Shown here: positions 1 through 10,873 of the stretch, in pieces | How the letters are laid out: each line of letters opens with the position of its first letter | Numbering within the stretch: position 1 is the first letter of the stretch | From: Sycon ciliatum | Lineage: Eukaryota; Porifera; Calcarea; Leucosolenida; Sycettidae | Length of the DNA: 64,000 nucleotides | Assembly (NCBI RefSeq): GCF_964019385.1 | Contig: NC_088654.1 | Span: 25,070,941 to 25,134,940 of the forward strand | Direction: 5' to 3' | Notes under the pieces: generated by a model | Told to the model about the DNA's origin: nothing | The model's input: only the letters and a program-made list of their open reading frames with translations | The model's database searches: none | Made by a program: the position numbers and the translations under genes

Positions 1-237
1 CTGCATCTAGCTGGCCATCGTGAGCGAACTCTCCTGCTACTGGGACGATCAAAAGCATTCATTGTTGCGATGAACAAATTTTTTGTTTGAATGTGCAGAG
101 CGCTAGCGCGAAGCAACAGTTTTTGCCGTTGCAGAAAATGACTTATTCTGAAAAAAAAGACTTTCACCCGAAGGTCGATTCTCGCTGATACTGGGCCATA
201 TATCTATGTATTTGTGAATATGGACGATCCTTTGCAT
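1..237. other. Unassigned AT-rich sequence at window start
   Basis: I see no coding region or clear repeat here. It lies to the left of an element whose right terminus (AAAGGGTTAA) is at 501-510, so it may be the interior of a TTAA-type transposon that begins outside the window. Confidence 0.3.
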
Positions 238-446
238 CCAAGGAAGAGCTATGTTGGAGATTTTCCATTATCTTATAACGAGTTGAAGCATCGATAATTT
301 ATGTTGTATCGAGGGTAGCCAAGGTAAGTACAAAGTAGTGCCTATTTCACCTTTAGCTGCAAGTCCTGCAACAAGATAAGTCTCGTTATAAGATAACTTT
401 TTCGATGGCCCAGAGATTATCTACTAACGAGGGAGGACCTGTACTC
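238..446 (+). repeat. Dispersed repeat, copy 1
   Basis: About 205 bases here match the reverse complement of 41255-41459, including the shared strings ACAAGATAAGTCTCGTTA and GAGGGAGGACCTGTACT. By eye roughly four fifths of the bases agree. There is no open reading frame. It is probably a short non-autonomous transposon. The class is unknown because I could not fix its termini. Confidence 0.7.
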
Positions 447-657
447 GTCTTTAGGAATCCAGCTATGCCTTAAAAACGTATATATTTGTCCTTCGTCCTC
501 AAAGGGTTAACCCTTTGCGAGTCCACTGGTTTTGGAGAAAATGATCAAATTTTCCATTCCGACAATAATCCTCTGTAACTCCACAGTTTTTGAGAATTTG
601 TAGTTACAAGTTGTGTTTTTCTGAATGGAATCGTTCAGCTGAATCCAAAAAACTATG

Positions 658-1284
658 TTAACTCTTTGAGACCCCACTGAAAGTACGACAATTTACGCAC
701 CTTCAAATAACGTGCACTTTCGCTCGTATCTCTATGAAACATTCACCGATTTTTACAAACTAACCACCATTGGGAAAGGTATTTCCAAGACGAAGAGAAT
801 AGTACCACACTCAAGCCAACTACCTGCACAGCCTCTGCTCTGGGTGGCCTATAATGCCGCCCAAAACAGCAGCCGTGCGCGAACAGCTTCAGCAAAGTTC
901 AAACAGCCGCCATTCCATTCTCCTTCATCCCATCGACTTCAAACAAACTACAGCGGAAAGCTCGTTTCAAGCGCAAAATATTGGTGTGCAGCATGCTTGA
1001 GTATGACATACCATTCCGGGGAAATCTCCTGCCAAGTGCAGAGTGAAAATTTGAATTTTTCGATCTGAGTGCATTTTTCAGTTTGTCTCCGACTTCGAGT
1101 CTCACCACGGCAGCGTCGGAACTCCTAGAGACTTCGGATAACTTCGACGTGATAGCCAAGGGTCTTCTCGAAACGTAGATACTTTGTTTATGAAAATCGG
1201 TGAAGGAACACCAGAGATATAATTATTTTAGTGTCACTGTATACCAAACGATCGAATTCGATCGTTGGGGTCTCAAACGGTTAA
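658..1284. mobile_element. TTAA-flanked MITE, about 627 bp
   Basis: The left end reads TTAACTCTTTGAGACCCC and the inverted right end reads TTAACCGTTTGAGACCCC, which differ at 2 of 18 positions. Both ends include the TTAA target. There is no supported open frame, so this is a non-autonomous piggyBac-type element. It sits inside the candidate 507-5109 element just beyond the 3' end of its transposase. Confidence 0.72.
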
Positions 1285-1488
1285 AATGTTGCCATGGTTA
1301 CCAATGTTACCATATTAGGCACCGTATTGTCATAATCAAGAGTATAGCCGCGTTATTTACAGAATGCTCCATAGGAAGGAAATAACACAATACTTTATGT
1401 ACAAATATACAGTAGGCTCACAGCACTGGGATGAGATATCCTTCACAGGTAGTGGCATGCATGGTAAGCGGCTTAGCAGTCGCGGTCA

Positions 1489-3388
1489 CTAGTGATGTGG
1501 AGGTGAACATCGCACGTAGTGCATTAGGTTGCACACTTGGCGCTGCTTGTTTCCCACTTCTGTGCAGTTTCTGCAGTTCTTCCTTTTCCTCACTCCAGGT
1601 ATGTGAAGCCGAGCAACAGTAACCTGGACATCCTGTGGAACAGGCACTGGGCGATACGAGCGCTTCGGTGGCGGTGCATGCTCGTCAATCAATGACAGCT
1701 GCCGGATGAGGTTACAGCGGAAATCCGAGTGCTGCAAGTTGCATCATCGAGTTATCACCCCTGGATGCTGGCTCTGCCACAAGTGAAAGAGGTGGTATGC
1801 ATTGACAGCGCACATGTCGAACATATCCAAGAAGATACTCTTCCAGTATTTCTTCGTTTTGCGAAGCACACGATGCGTTTCGATCAGCTGATCGAACGTG
1901 GAGACTCCACCCGTGCTGCTGTTGTAGTCTCTGATGCACACTGGCCTCTGCACTTCCATTTGCTGGTGTGCACCATCAATCTTGACATTTCTTGTTACTG
2001 TATCATGCTCATCGCCCTGATGTATGTTGCTGTACATTGACACACACGGCTTGTCCTTCCATTGCTGGTACAGGTGATCTCCGTTGCGAACATAGCGTGT
2101 TGCACCTCGCTCTGCATGTTTCTCGAACTGTTTCATGTCGGTCCGCAATACGGCTGGAAATCCAGTGTGGTTTGCGAGGATGGTGCCAAACCAACGACAT
2201 TTGCTTGGTACGAAGAGATGTGGCCAGGGTTTCGGAAGTGTAAAAATTGTCCGTGTAGATCACACTTCCGGCACGCACGTCGCTGACAAGCCGCATCACC
2301 ACAGCATGAGTCAGGCCATTTTCACCTCCAGGTTGTTGGCCTGTGTAAACTTCAAAGTTTACAACATTGGGGCTTTGGGCGTCGCAGGCAGCCAAGACCT
2401 TGAAGCCCCATTTGACGGGCTTTTGGGGCATAAACTGCGGAAAAAGAGTGCTTCCCTTGCACTTGACCATGCGCTCGTCAACTCTTACGCAGTTGCCAGG
2501 AATGAACAAACGCTTGCAGGCCGCCTGCACGTGGTCGTGAAGGTATCGCACCTTACGAAGACGATCATTTACATCCTCTGTTCTGAAGTCCACAACCTTG
2601 AGGAAGCACATCAGCGCTAAGTACCTCCGCTAGGTTCGAATCATGCAGCGTGCATAATTTCTGTTGTACAACGATGTAACGCACCAGTAGTCCCTCGTCG
2701 CAGGCAGAGGATGAAATCCCTGGAAGAAGAGAAATGCAAGGAGGCTATAGACCTTATCACGGTCGGTCTCCTTCCACACACCATCCGTCTGGTACGTCTT
2801 TTTTTCAGCGACATGCTCGTGCGCATACAAATTTGTAAACTTGACAATTGAATCCACAACTTCGTCCCTGAAATATAGTTCGAAGAAATCAAGTTCACAT
2901 GTTGGAGCGAAATTATCAGGTAGGTTCAAACCAGTCCCAGTTATGTTGAACTCAGGTGTATTGGTTTGCAGCTGGTCAACATCATCATAGCCACTACAAC
3001 TTTCGTACTGTCTACCACGTCCTCGTCCTCGCCCTCTTGCAGCTCCGCGTCCTCGCCCTCTTGCAGCTCCACGTCCTTGCCCTGTCGCAGCTCCACGTCC
3101 TCGCCCTCTTCCACCCGCGGCAACACCTACTGCTTGTCCTCTGTCTCGTCCAGCGCCATGTCCACGAGCAGCAACGGGAACAGGAATAGCGATATCGTCA
3201 GCCGAATCGGATCTTATTTCCTCCAAATCAGAAAAGAGATCGTCCTTCAAGCGATCTTCCTTGTCAGGCGAAATAAAATCGTTACCCGAGTCTCCCACCT
3301 CGTCGCCTGAAGAGCAAGCGATATCCTCTACTGGGAGATCTGCTTGGTCCGCGTCTTGCATTAGGCGAAGAGCCTCGTCTGCATCCAT
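1489..3388 (-). pseudogene. piggyBac-family transposase, frameshifted copy 1
   Basis: The broken frames read as one PGBD-type transposase (cut-and-paste DNA transposase acting at TTAA). It starts at 3388 with an acidic N-terminus (MDADEALRLMQDAD) followed by a Gly/Arg-rich RGRG stretch. Next comes the core of the DDE domain, with DERMVKCKG (catalytic Asp region) and IYTDNFYTSE. The C-terminus (1489-1737) has KRSYRPVPVPQDVQVT followed by a Cys cluster (CRNC...) typical of the piggyBac zinc-binding tail. At least three frame changes separate the pieces (near 2620, 2140 and 1740). The usual GGVDxxDQ third-aspartate motif reads GGVSTFDQ. It is inactive as a protein. The C-terminal 1.1 kb is closely similar to 26702-27827. 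Confidence 0.9.
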
Positions 3389-4150
3389 CGCTGGAAAAGA
3401 GAAATGATTCTTCGCGAATTTTTTTCAGTTGCAAATATGGCATCTGGTGTGTTCTTTGTTGTCGCTTCTTTTCCTGACTTCTTCAGTCAGTTTTGAGTCT
3501 CACCAGTGTCCCTGCCCTCCCACCCTTCATTTCTGTGCATATTATCAGGGCATACATGGGGCGGTTCCCAGGATGCCCGGAAATTTTCAATGTGGGTACG
3601 GAGAATGTTTTGATCCAGGCCCAGCGTGCAGTGCAGTGCATGCATACCAGGGAGTCGTAAAAGACTTTTACGACTCCCTGATGCATGCCTAGCGCCTGCA
3701 GCCCGCCTCACGGTCCGAGGAGGAGGCCCGAGGGTGACTATAATTGTAGGCCAGGTGTAAAAGTGCTGCTGGGGCATTTTGTGACACAGCACAGATCTAC
3801 TGAACTAACGGGGTGCAACAAAGTCTCTACATACGAGTTACATGGATTCTTCGATCTCAGAGTCACTTCCTTTGAAGTTTGTTTCGACAAAGTTGGTTAC
3901 GTTTTTGACGATGCTTTCGCTTTGCGGAAAAGAAAAAAGGAAGAGTCGACATCCAGAGGGCCAGCGCTCTATTCAGAGCTATTTTGAGCAGGAGGCATAG
4001 TGTGTAGCCAGTGAGGAAGGTCAAGCCATAGATGGGATTGCGGACGCACCTGACTTGCAAGTGAAGTCTGCAACGAGCAGCACAGAGGACGGAATCGTCG
4101 GCGAAGCTGTAGAGCGACCGTTCTTGGAAGCTGCTGGATCATCCAATACT
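3389..4150. other. Non-coding interval with a palindrome
   Basis: This interval lies upstream of the piggyBac transposase. It holds a near-perfect inverted repeat (3638-3688, listed separately) and no open frame with recognisable motifs. It probably comprises 5' sequence of the piggyBac element plus a small insertion. Confidence 0.35.
3638..3688. repeat. Near-perfect 51-base palindrome
   Basis: The arm GCATGCATACCAGGGAGTCG (3638-3657) and its complement CGACTCCCTGATGCATGC (3671-3688) meet at AAAAGACTTTT. One extra base in the left arm is the only mismatch. A transcript would fold to a 24-bp stem with almost no loop. It may be the two abutted ends of a deleted transposon, or a template-switch product. 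Confidence 0.75.
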
Positions 4151-4445
4151 TACTTCAGTGACATTGGAGTGTGTTGGAAAGGATATTCTGAAAGTGTACG
4201 TCACAGTGAAATCCCTGATTCCCCCGAAATTTGCCGGACACGGAAAAGATTTCCATCATCGACAATCATTGTGCGCCACTGAAGGCGAAGGATTTCGTTT
4301 CCTGTGCGTGTCCAGAAGGATGGCAAACAGCGCCGCTTTCAACTATACTGGTTGGAGGAGTTTCCCTGGGAAGTCTTTTGACCGGCGTGCCATGGTGGCT
4401 TCTGCTTGCGATACGTATAAGAGCACCAGCTGTGGGATATTGGTT
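4150..4445 (+). pseudogene. Fragment of a hAT-type transposase zinc finger (TTF-like)
   Basis: A plus-strand frame contains KDGKQRRFQLYWLEEFPW, followed after a one-base slip by ACHGGFCL. Together these resemble the TTF-type zinc finger found at the N-terminus of many hAT-related transposases (pattern R-x-F-x-x-x-W-L-E-x-(F/Y)-P-W ... x-F-C-x-x-C). Just upstream is YFSDIGVCWKG, matching the DIG motif that often precedes this finger. The frame is broken and no catalytic domain follows, so this is a remnant. The call rests on motif recall only. Confidence 0.45.
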
Positions 4446-4772
4446 GATCAGTTGGCACGGGAACCGCTCCTGGAGGCGAGCGGTGTACGCCCCTGATTAT
4501 CATTGCTTTTTATTACTGTTTGCTGCGATGTGCTTGCCATGCCTACATGATGCCTAATCGCCATTGGGAATATACACCCGGCTTTTTCCCTCACAAATGC
4601 GTCCGTCGGCGCGAGGGTTTTTTCCCGGCGGGCTCGGTCCAGGAAAATTAATCTGACGGTCCCAAGTGGTTCTGCATCATGGCCTATTCCTGCTATCCAC
4701 TGGCACGCCTATTCTATCTGAGACACTCTGTTCTCAGTCCTTGCTTCCATACCTCACTCATTATCCGGTTCA

Positions 4773-4822
4773 CATCTGGCTGCGGCCAACTACCCTTCAT
4801 CTGGCTGCGGCCAACTATCCTT
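4773..4822 (+). repeat. Two-copy 25-base tandem repeat
   Basis: The unit CATCTGGCTGCGGCCAACTA plus five more bases occurs twice in tandem, with one C/T difference. The flanking 4446-5100 has no supported gene. It ends at the TTAA terminus at 5106-5109. Confidence 0.7.
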
Positions 4823-5109
4823 CACTTTGTGTGTTGTCGCTATTGCTGTCTATGTCTCTTTGTATGCCAGTATATGTGGAGCGAGAAGTCAAAATTATAA
4901 TTTTGACATATCGCAAAATCAATTTCAAAGCGTGCCATCAAAAAATTTTAATGGCGACCTACGTCATGTGTAGTACCTATGTCATGGAAATCTTCTCAGC
5001 TACGCGGTGCTAAGTGTCTCTGCACGATGCGGTAAGCCAGTCAAGCGTGACGATCAAAAATGTTAATTGGAAACGAGCTAAATCGCTCGTTGAGCGCACA
5101 AAGGGTTAA

Positions 5110-5510
5110 TCAGTTTAAGTCGGGTGGTACCACCCGAAGCCGCGTTCGTCTCCCCTAGCTAGGTCTACCCTATTCGTAAATTCACCCTTCTTTTCCTCCT
5201 ACTCCACGTAGCTCCAACTGCCTTCCGTTGTTAGGCAAGCCCCAGATATGCCCAAATTCCGGACCCTTGTCAGACAGCACTTCAGTATCTTCCAGTGAGC
5301 AAAATGTCAGTCACCACTTCCGCTGCATAGCTCGCTGGGCATCCCATTGTTTTGTAACTTGCTAATCTCTACCCGTTTTGTGGACGTGCTTTTTTCTTTC
5401 TTTTCTCTCTTCTTTCGTGGTTGGTCTCGCCCTATCCTCAGTTCAATTGGCTGTCTTGACATGCTACGAAAGGCAGAAATAAACAAAGTTTAATAAATAA
5501 ATAAAATAGC
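5110..5510 (+). mobile_element. Probable 3' end of a truncated LINE
   Basis: The stretch ends in an A-rich microsatellite-like tail, AATAAATAAATAAAATAG, preceded by AAGGCAGAAATAAACAAAG. That is the usual look of a non-LTR retrotransposon 3' UTR and tail. No reverse transcriptase coding remains, so the copy would be heavily 5'-truncated. I could not find the second copy of a target duplication. Confidence 0.4.
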
Positions 5511-5654
5511 TAAGATTCTAGGCTGTAGCGATGGCATTATAACCCTCTTCTGGGCAAACGTGGGCTCAATGTGTTCCTCTTGGGACGAGCTTTTCAGGCA
5601 GCCCAAGGCTGAAAAATAGCGTTAAAAGGAGACCAAAGTTATGACCCTGAGAAT

Positions 5655-5715
5655 TATGGAATTTGATGTGAGTTGAGATCAGTTCAGTGTGCGTACATTT
5701 TTTCCCTGCATAAAG
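5655..5715 (+). repeat. Intron repeat shared with 6668-6790
   Basis: The string AATTTGATGTGAGT, followed by GTTCAGTGTGCGTACATTTT and CCCTGCATAAAGG, occurs here 60 bases upstream of the sushi exon. It recurs at 6670-6775, downstream of that exon. This indicates a local duplication or two copies of a small dispersed repeat. Confidence 0.65.
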
Positions 5716-5773
5716 GGGTAAATACTATGTAACTAATCATGATTTTTGTTTTTCTAATCCGCTGCACACACAG

Positions 5774-5959
5774 GGGACTGTGGATCACCACCAGACAATA
5801 TTCCTCATGGTACATTCCCAACTGGAAGTCCAACAACAGCTGGAAGTAAACTCATGGTGATGTGTGATACTGGATATACAGCTGATGCTACTACATCACA
5901 GAACATATCTTGTGGCACTGATGGTAATTGGACACCGACGCTTACGAATCCTTGTATCC
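5774..5959 (+). CDS. Host gene, sushi (CCP) domain exon A
   Basis: This is a 186-base exon encoding one complete sushi/complement-control-protein module, an extracellular disulphide-bonded protein-binding domain. Translation begins DCGSPPDNIPHG and ends GNWTPTLTNPCI. The four expected cysteines are present (DCG, VMCD, ISCG, PC), as is the usual Trp in GNW. The acceptor is CACACACAG and the donor is GTGAGT. The exon starts and ends in phase 1, the typical class for shuffled extracellular modules. It is closely similar to 23231-23416, and the flanking intron bases are shared too. It belongs with the FN3-type exons downstream on the same strand. The gene's identity is not recognised. Confidence 0.85.
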
Positions 5960-6026
5960 GTGAGTATTTCTAATGTTTTAAGGACACATGCCCAAGAAAC
6001 ACATAAAGCACAGTGTCTTGCATCAA

Positions 6027-6670
6027 TTAACCCTTTGCGTGCTGAGTACGAGTTAAATCGCGTTTTATGCATGACCTGATCCACTACGTACGAGTTAACT
6101 GGCAAGAAAAGTCGCGCGATATATCGCAGTGCATAGACCAGTGTACAAACTTTCGGAACTTCGTTAAACATAAACGCATCGCGACAGTCAATACACTGTT
6201 GGAAAGGTCTTGACCTCATCTGTCCAGAGATATAAAGTTCTTTGCGATAGGATAAGAATTCATTGAGCGGCAAGAAGATGAACACGGAAATCACGGACCA
6301 GAGAGAACGCGAATTTTTTTGTTCATAACTTCTTTTTGTTGAGGAGCGTGCCAGGGTTTTACCTTTGGCACGGCGCATGCGTGATGTGTATAAAATGAAG
6401 CGCTTGGATCTCAGCTTTGCAGCGCAGTTTGAATTGTGAAAATCGGTTGAATTTGGGCAAGAAGCCGAACAAGAATGTGAAATTGAGTTGTTGTGCCATT
6501 CCGAGGCACGGTGGAGTAGTTTGGAGAGGTCGTGGAAGTGGCCCTGATGTGTCTATGGAGCTTAGAGCTATCAGGATGGATTCGCTTGGTCCTGATCTTT
6601 CCAACTAGCCCAGGATGATAAAAATCCACCAAGGTGGAGTGAAATGAGAATAAATTTCGTTCGGAGCTGG
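6027..6670 (+). mobile_element. piggyBac-type MITE, family A copy 1 (right end missing)
   Basis: It begins TTAACCCTTTGCGTGCTGAG. Its interior matches, in reverse complement, 23435-24147, and more loosely 37500-38215. Shared landmarks include CGATATATCGC, TATAAAGTTCTTTG and GTGGAGTGAAATGAGAATAA. It has no open frame and is probably non-autonomous. The expected right terminus (CATGCAAAGGGTTAA-like) is absent, because similarity stops near 6670 at the start of another repeat. Confidence 0.65.
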
Positions 6671-6687
6671 AATTTGATGTGAGTCGA

Positions 6688-6775
6688 GATCGAACAGTTC
6701 AGTGTGCGTACATTTTTCCCCTGCATAAAGGGATCGAACAGTTCAGTGTGCGTACATTTTTCCCCTGCATAAAGG
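6688..6775 (+). repeat. Tandem duplication, 44-base unit
   Basis: The unit GATCGAACAGTTCAGTGTGC...CTGCATAAAGG occurs twice in direct tandem (6688-6731 and 6732-6775) with no differences that I can see. A related single copy lies at 5669-5710. The sequence from 6776 to 7077 has no supported feature beyond a short shared string (CTTGGAAGGTTCAAGGTTAT) that is echoed near 29800. Confidence 0.8.
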
Positions 6776-7191
6776 GTAAAATAATATTTAATTTGAAACT
6801 CGGATGTTGAGCCATAAATAAATGTAGAAAGGAAAAGGACATATGGATACGAGTTAGTTAAGAGTAACTCAGAAAGTGCAATAACTAGGCACAAAACTGA
6901 CAGAGTACTGAGACATTCGACGTCCTGACACCTAGCTTCAACACATCTCCGTAGCGCTAACCGAAAGCCTTCCAACTTGGAAGGTTCAAGGTTATGGAAA
7001 GACCAAAGAGGGGAAGGCAACTCACTTTCTATAGTATCAGGTTACAGTGATGGAGAGTTCCTCTTAACTCGTACCAATACAGTCAACTTCGCCAATAACG
7101 ACATTTGGCGGGGCATCAGAAAAGTGTCCTTATTCGTGAAGTGTCCTTATAACCGAAGTCCCATTTGAATGTATGTGAACCCATATTTTGT

Positions 7192-9589
7192 ATAGTATGA
7201 TATTATTATTATTACTTGCATGTACGCGTTGGAGTCAACCATGCAAGCATGATCCACAACTTCGCTTATGCTGAACATGATAAACAGGACTATGACAGGG
7301 GAAAGAAATTGAGCTAGAACGATGATACAATGATATAATTATCATATACAATGTAGCTCATGGGTATTGAAGATATGTCATTTATGAATATGTCTTTAAT
7401 TATGTCATTGAATATTGCAGCCTGAGTGATAATAATAGTACTATTTCCTGAGTTTGACTGTTTCAGGACCTGTCGGAATATCACGATGCACAGATCTTCA
7501 TACATAGATCGCGCCATGCGGGTCGGTCATGGGCAATGGCTCGCAGGCTCTGCAGAGCGTCTAAGTTCCCGAGCAATCCGGCATTGGCTTGGCGCAGATC
7601 TCCCACCAATGCCTGCGGCAGGGTCATCCGCGGTCTACCCCTCCAGCATTTCTGTTGCTGATTGGCGAAGTACGCGAACATAGCCATAACAGCTGGAGAT
7701 TCATCTGCCATCCGCAGGATGTGGCCAAACAGCCTCCATCGTGATCTCTTGACCATGACACTCAAGGGTTCAGCTTCGCATCTGGCATAGCGAGCATCAT
7801 TCGGTATTATTTGTGGCCATTTCACACCGATGAGTGACCTTAGCTGACGGCGGTGGAAGGAATCCAGGCGAGACAGAACGGTCACACTGACCCCCCCCCC
7901 CCCCCCACGTACCCGAGTTGTACGTCAGTACTGGAATAATAAAAGTGTTGTACAGCCGCAGACGCAACTTCTCGCTGATGTGCTGATGCCTCTTCCAGAG
8001 GCTCCATAGGGACTGAAATGCTGCAGTCGCCAGCTGTTTTCGTCGCATGATATCCTCTTCGTCGCCCAGCAGCGAACCCAGCTTGCGCGTTGTCCTCCAC
8101 TCTTCATCGATCCTGTCCGCACTTCTGAAGATTTCCGTATACTCAATTTTGTCCCGGTTCATGATCAAGGACCACTGTGGTAGCACCGTGCTGGCAGTCG
8201 CCTCCACGTCCGCCAGCCAGGACTTTGAGGTGCTGACAAAGTCTGCATCATCCGCGTATACAAGTTCGAGCGGCAGACCGTTGTCGCTGAGAGGTCTTGC
8301 TGGCACCTCTTGCCTTAGTTGTCGGAGCGCAGCCTCCAGGTAAATCGTGAAGAGAACGGGGGAAAGGCAATCCCCCTGTGGCGTCCCCTTCGTTGTAGCA
8401 AATGATTCCGACTGGCACCTCCCAAGCCGAACACGAAGTTTGGTGTTAGAGATCAAGACCCTGATCAAGCGAACGTCATCGTCACTCAGAAACGCCTCCA
8501 GAACAGTCAGCAAGGTGTCTCGCTTGATCGTGTCAAAAGCCTTCGACAGATCAATGCCCAACAGGTGAACAGTGCTGTGGTAGCGCTGGGTCTTTGCCAC
8601 AAGCCATCGATGCGCCCATACCACATCCGCGGTGGATTGGCCAGGGCGGAAGCCGCTGTGCGTCTGGGCTAGGTACTGGTCAACCTTGGGTCTGACTCGA
8701 GCTAAAGTGAGGAGTGACAGGGTCTTCCGCAGCGTGTTGAGAAGAATTATCGGACGTAAATTTGATGGTGGTCCCAGCGGCTTGTTGGGTTTCTGAAGTG
8801 GGATCAGACTGCCACTGCCTATATCAACCACCTCGTGTTGCTCAAACATGCCGTTGAAAATGCTGGTCAACACAGGAGCCAAAGCATCACTTGCATACTT
8901 CATCAGTTCTGTGGGGATACTGTCGTCTCCTGCGGCACGGCCATTGTTCAGTTTCCCGAGACAGCCTGCAATCTCTGAAGATGTAATGGGAGTTTGCAGA
9001 GGACATGGCTGTCCCTGGAACGGTGAGATGTCTGTGGCGCTTGGTGAGCTGAACTGACTTGAGAAATGGCTTCCAATTGCCTCAGCTGCTTCCTTCTCGT
9101 TTACTATGATTTTTCCGGTGTTGTCAGCAACTGTAGGCTTCACAGCGCCACGTCTCCGCATTAACTGAACAGCTTTGAACATTCGAGCACCGTCCCGCAA
9201 CTTCTCCACCTCCTTTGCCTTTTCGTCCAGCCGTAATTCTGCTTCCTTCAGCGCTGTTCTTCTGATGCTGTGAAGAATGCGGTTGCGTTCCTTCTTCAGG
9301 CCTGCCCGAGTACCGGTGTTGGTGATATTTTCGATACGTAATTTTAGTTCTTTTTGAGCCTGAGACAGTCGGCGCAGTTCACGGCTGTCCTTCACACCAC
9401 GCTTTGTCCGGGCCTCTAGACCTAGCGATTTCTCTGCAGCATTCTTTATCCCCGATGCTGTTTTCTGCCACAGCAATGCCGGTCCCCCGTCCTCCGTATC
9501 CACAGCAGAACCACCATCTGCCAACTCTGCGACGACTGTATCAACGTATTTCTCCCGGATCCGTGGGCTTGAGAGCCATAGTATGATAT
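7192..9589 (-). mobile_element. LINE-2: 5'-truncated non-LTR retrotransposon with 12-bp target duplication
   Basis: Direct repeats ATAGTATGATAT at 7192-7203 and 9578-9589 flank the copy, which is a clean target-site duplication. The element proper (7204-9577) reads on the minus strand and ends in a short (TAA)n-type tail at 7204-7215. It starts abruptly inside the ORF at 9577, as expected for a 5'-truncated insertion. The body encodes the reverse transcriptase described separately. It landed inside the pogo/Tigger-like element. Confidence 0.88.
7481..9577 (-). pseudogene. LINE-2 reverse transcriptase, truncated and frameshifted
   Basis: The open frame has reverse transcriptase motifs in order: GRAAGDDSIPTELMK, NLRPIILLNTLRK, GFRPGQSTAD, LGIDLSKAFDTIKRD, KGTPQGDCLSPVLF and the catalytic LVYADDADF. 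A C-terminal thumb-like region follows (LYNTFIIPVLTYNSGTW). A run of about 17 C at 7890-7906 then breaks the frame. The remaining C-terminus continues at 7481-7885 with FHRRQLRSLIGVKWP and SRWRLFGHILRMAD. No endonuclease domain is present because the 5' part is missing. The family is a non-LTR retrotransposon; the clade is not certain. It cannot move on its own. Confidence 0.88.
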
Positions 9590-10191
9590 GCATATCAAAA
9601 TCAAGCTCTTTTCTTGCTCTAGGTCAATGTGTACTGTATTTTCATATTGCAGTTGAAAGGAACTAAAAATTCAATATGCAAGGGAAATCAATTGAAAAAT
9701 ATGCCTTTTTAAGCCATCTACAGGGCCAGAGACATGTACATGTATGATGATTACTGTAAAATCATGTACAACTACATGTACATTGTATACATATAGGTGT
9801 GCTGGTAAATCCAACAATTTTGAAGCCACCATAAAAAAGGAAGAAAAAGCCCCCCCCCCCTTGGCTGCATTTTCTTGCATGTGTGCAATAATATCCATCA
9901 CCAGTGCACCATAGGTTCTGGTACTTCTGCATGACAGGTATTGTACTTGACTGACAGGTACTAGGTACTTGAAATAGCTGTCAAAAGCCCAGAAAGTCGT
10001 TATTCAAGCAGTGAATATGACCACGGGGCACTAAAAGCATGTCGCTATACGCGAACTGTCGTTATTCAAATAGTCGTTATATCCGAAGTTAAATGTATAC
10101 AGTTAGATGGGACTTTGCTCTGGGCATGGAAATTCGGTCGTTATTCGCGAATTGTCGTTATATCCGCAGTCGTTATTAGCGAAGTTGTTGT
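9590..10191 (+). other. Inner and right part of the pogo/Tigger-like element
   Basis: There is no coding region. A run of about 12 C lies at 9849-9860. Several copies of the motif GTCGTTAT with TCGCGAA or CCGAAG variants occur between 9995 and 10190. They look like subterminal repeats of the same element whose left end is at 7080. Confidence 0.45.
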
Positions 10192-10238
10192 TGTTTGGCT
10201 TTATTTAAAGTGGAGTTCCAAAACAGGCCTAAACCTAA

Positions 10239-10711
10239 TGGCTACTCATGCTGCCCTCTGTTGCCCCGGCATGCGTTCAACCAGGTACAATAGCAACTCG
10301 TAACAGTATGAGACCAAGAACTTTTTCCTCTGAGATAAAACTGCAAGAACAAAACTGACTGTAAACTGCTTCCTACAGTTCAAAACTGACAACTAAAAAA
10401 CTTCAAAGGCATGGAAGTATACATTCTAGAATGACCAAAGCGAGAGCGCAATCGCAGCCTGCGAGTATCCACAGGACTGTGCACAAATGCAAAGACGAGT
10501 GAATATATTACGACTAGATAGCATGGAGACAGCACATGCATCAAACGATACGCTACTTGAATCTCAGACAATGCAAAGATTGAGACTGGCCTGCGGTAAC
10601 AATAGTCAATACATCAGGCGCCAGCAGCATGCACTAGAATAAAAGGAATGAAACCTGAGTACAATGAAAGGTCATGCAAGATTCACCACAAGCTGGGAAT
10701 ATTCCAGAACA
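10239..10711 (-). repeat. 3' LTR of left BEL/Pao element
   Basis: This 473-base direct repeat of 18235-18708 differs at a handful of bases, for example GAATAT against GCATAT and AAGATT against AAGGTT. The minus-strand ends are TG...CA. Confidence 0.92.
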
Positions 10712-10873
10712 TATCCCCCTTCACTCACGAGCACAGGGTCAGCAAACAAACTGTGACGAGTAAGTACTACTACGGTACTGTATGATGAAAGAAAAACTTC
10801 ATAGGTTGAGAGAGAGAGAGAGAGAGTACTGTCACAGGGCTGCCTGTAGCACTTCAGATACACAAGGCACAAA

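Larger units (their letters stand above)
507..5109. mobile_element. Candidate piggyBac-type element with TTAA ends
   Basis: The left end is TTAA followed by CCCTTTGCGAG (507-521). At 5096-5109 the inverted equivalent CGCACAAAGGGTTAA is present. TTAA target sites and CCCTTTG-type termini are known hallmarks of piggyBac transposons, and a broken piggyBac transposase lies inside (1489-3388, minus). Only about the first 13 bases of the two ends agree, and the interior also holds a MITE (658-1284) and a hAT-like fragment, so pairing these ends is an inference. The left TTAA is shared with the right end (AAAGGGTTAA, 501-510) of another element that starts outside the window. Confidence 0.35.
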
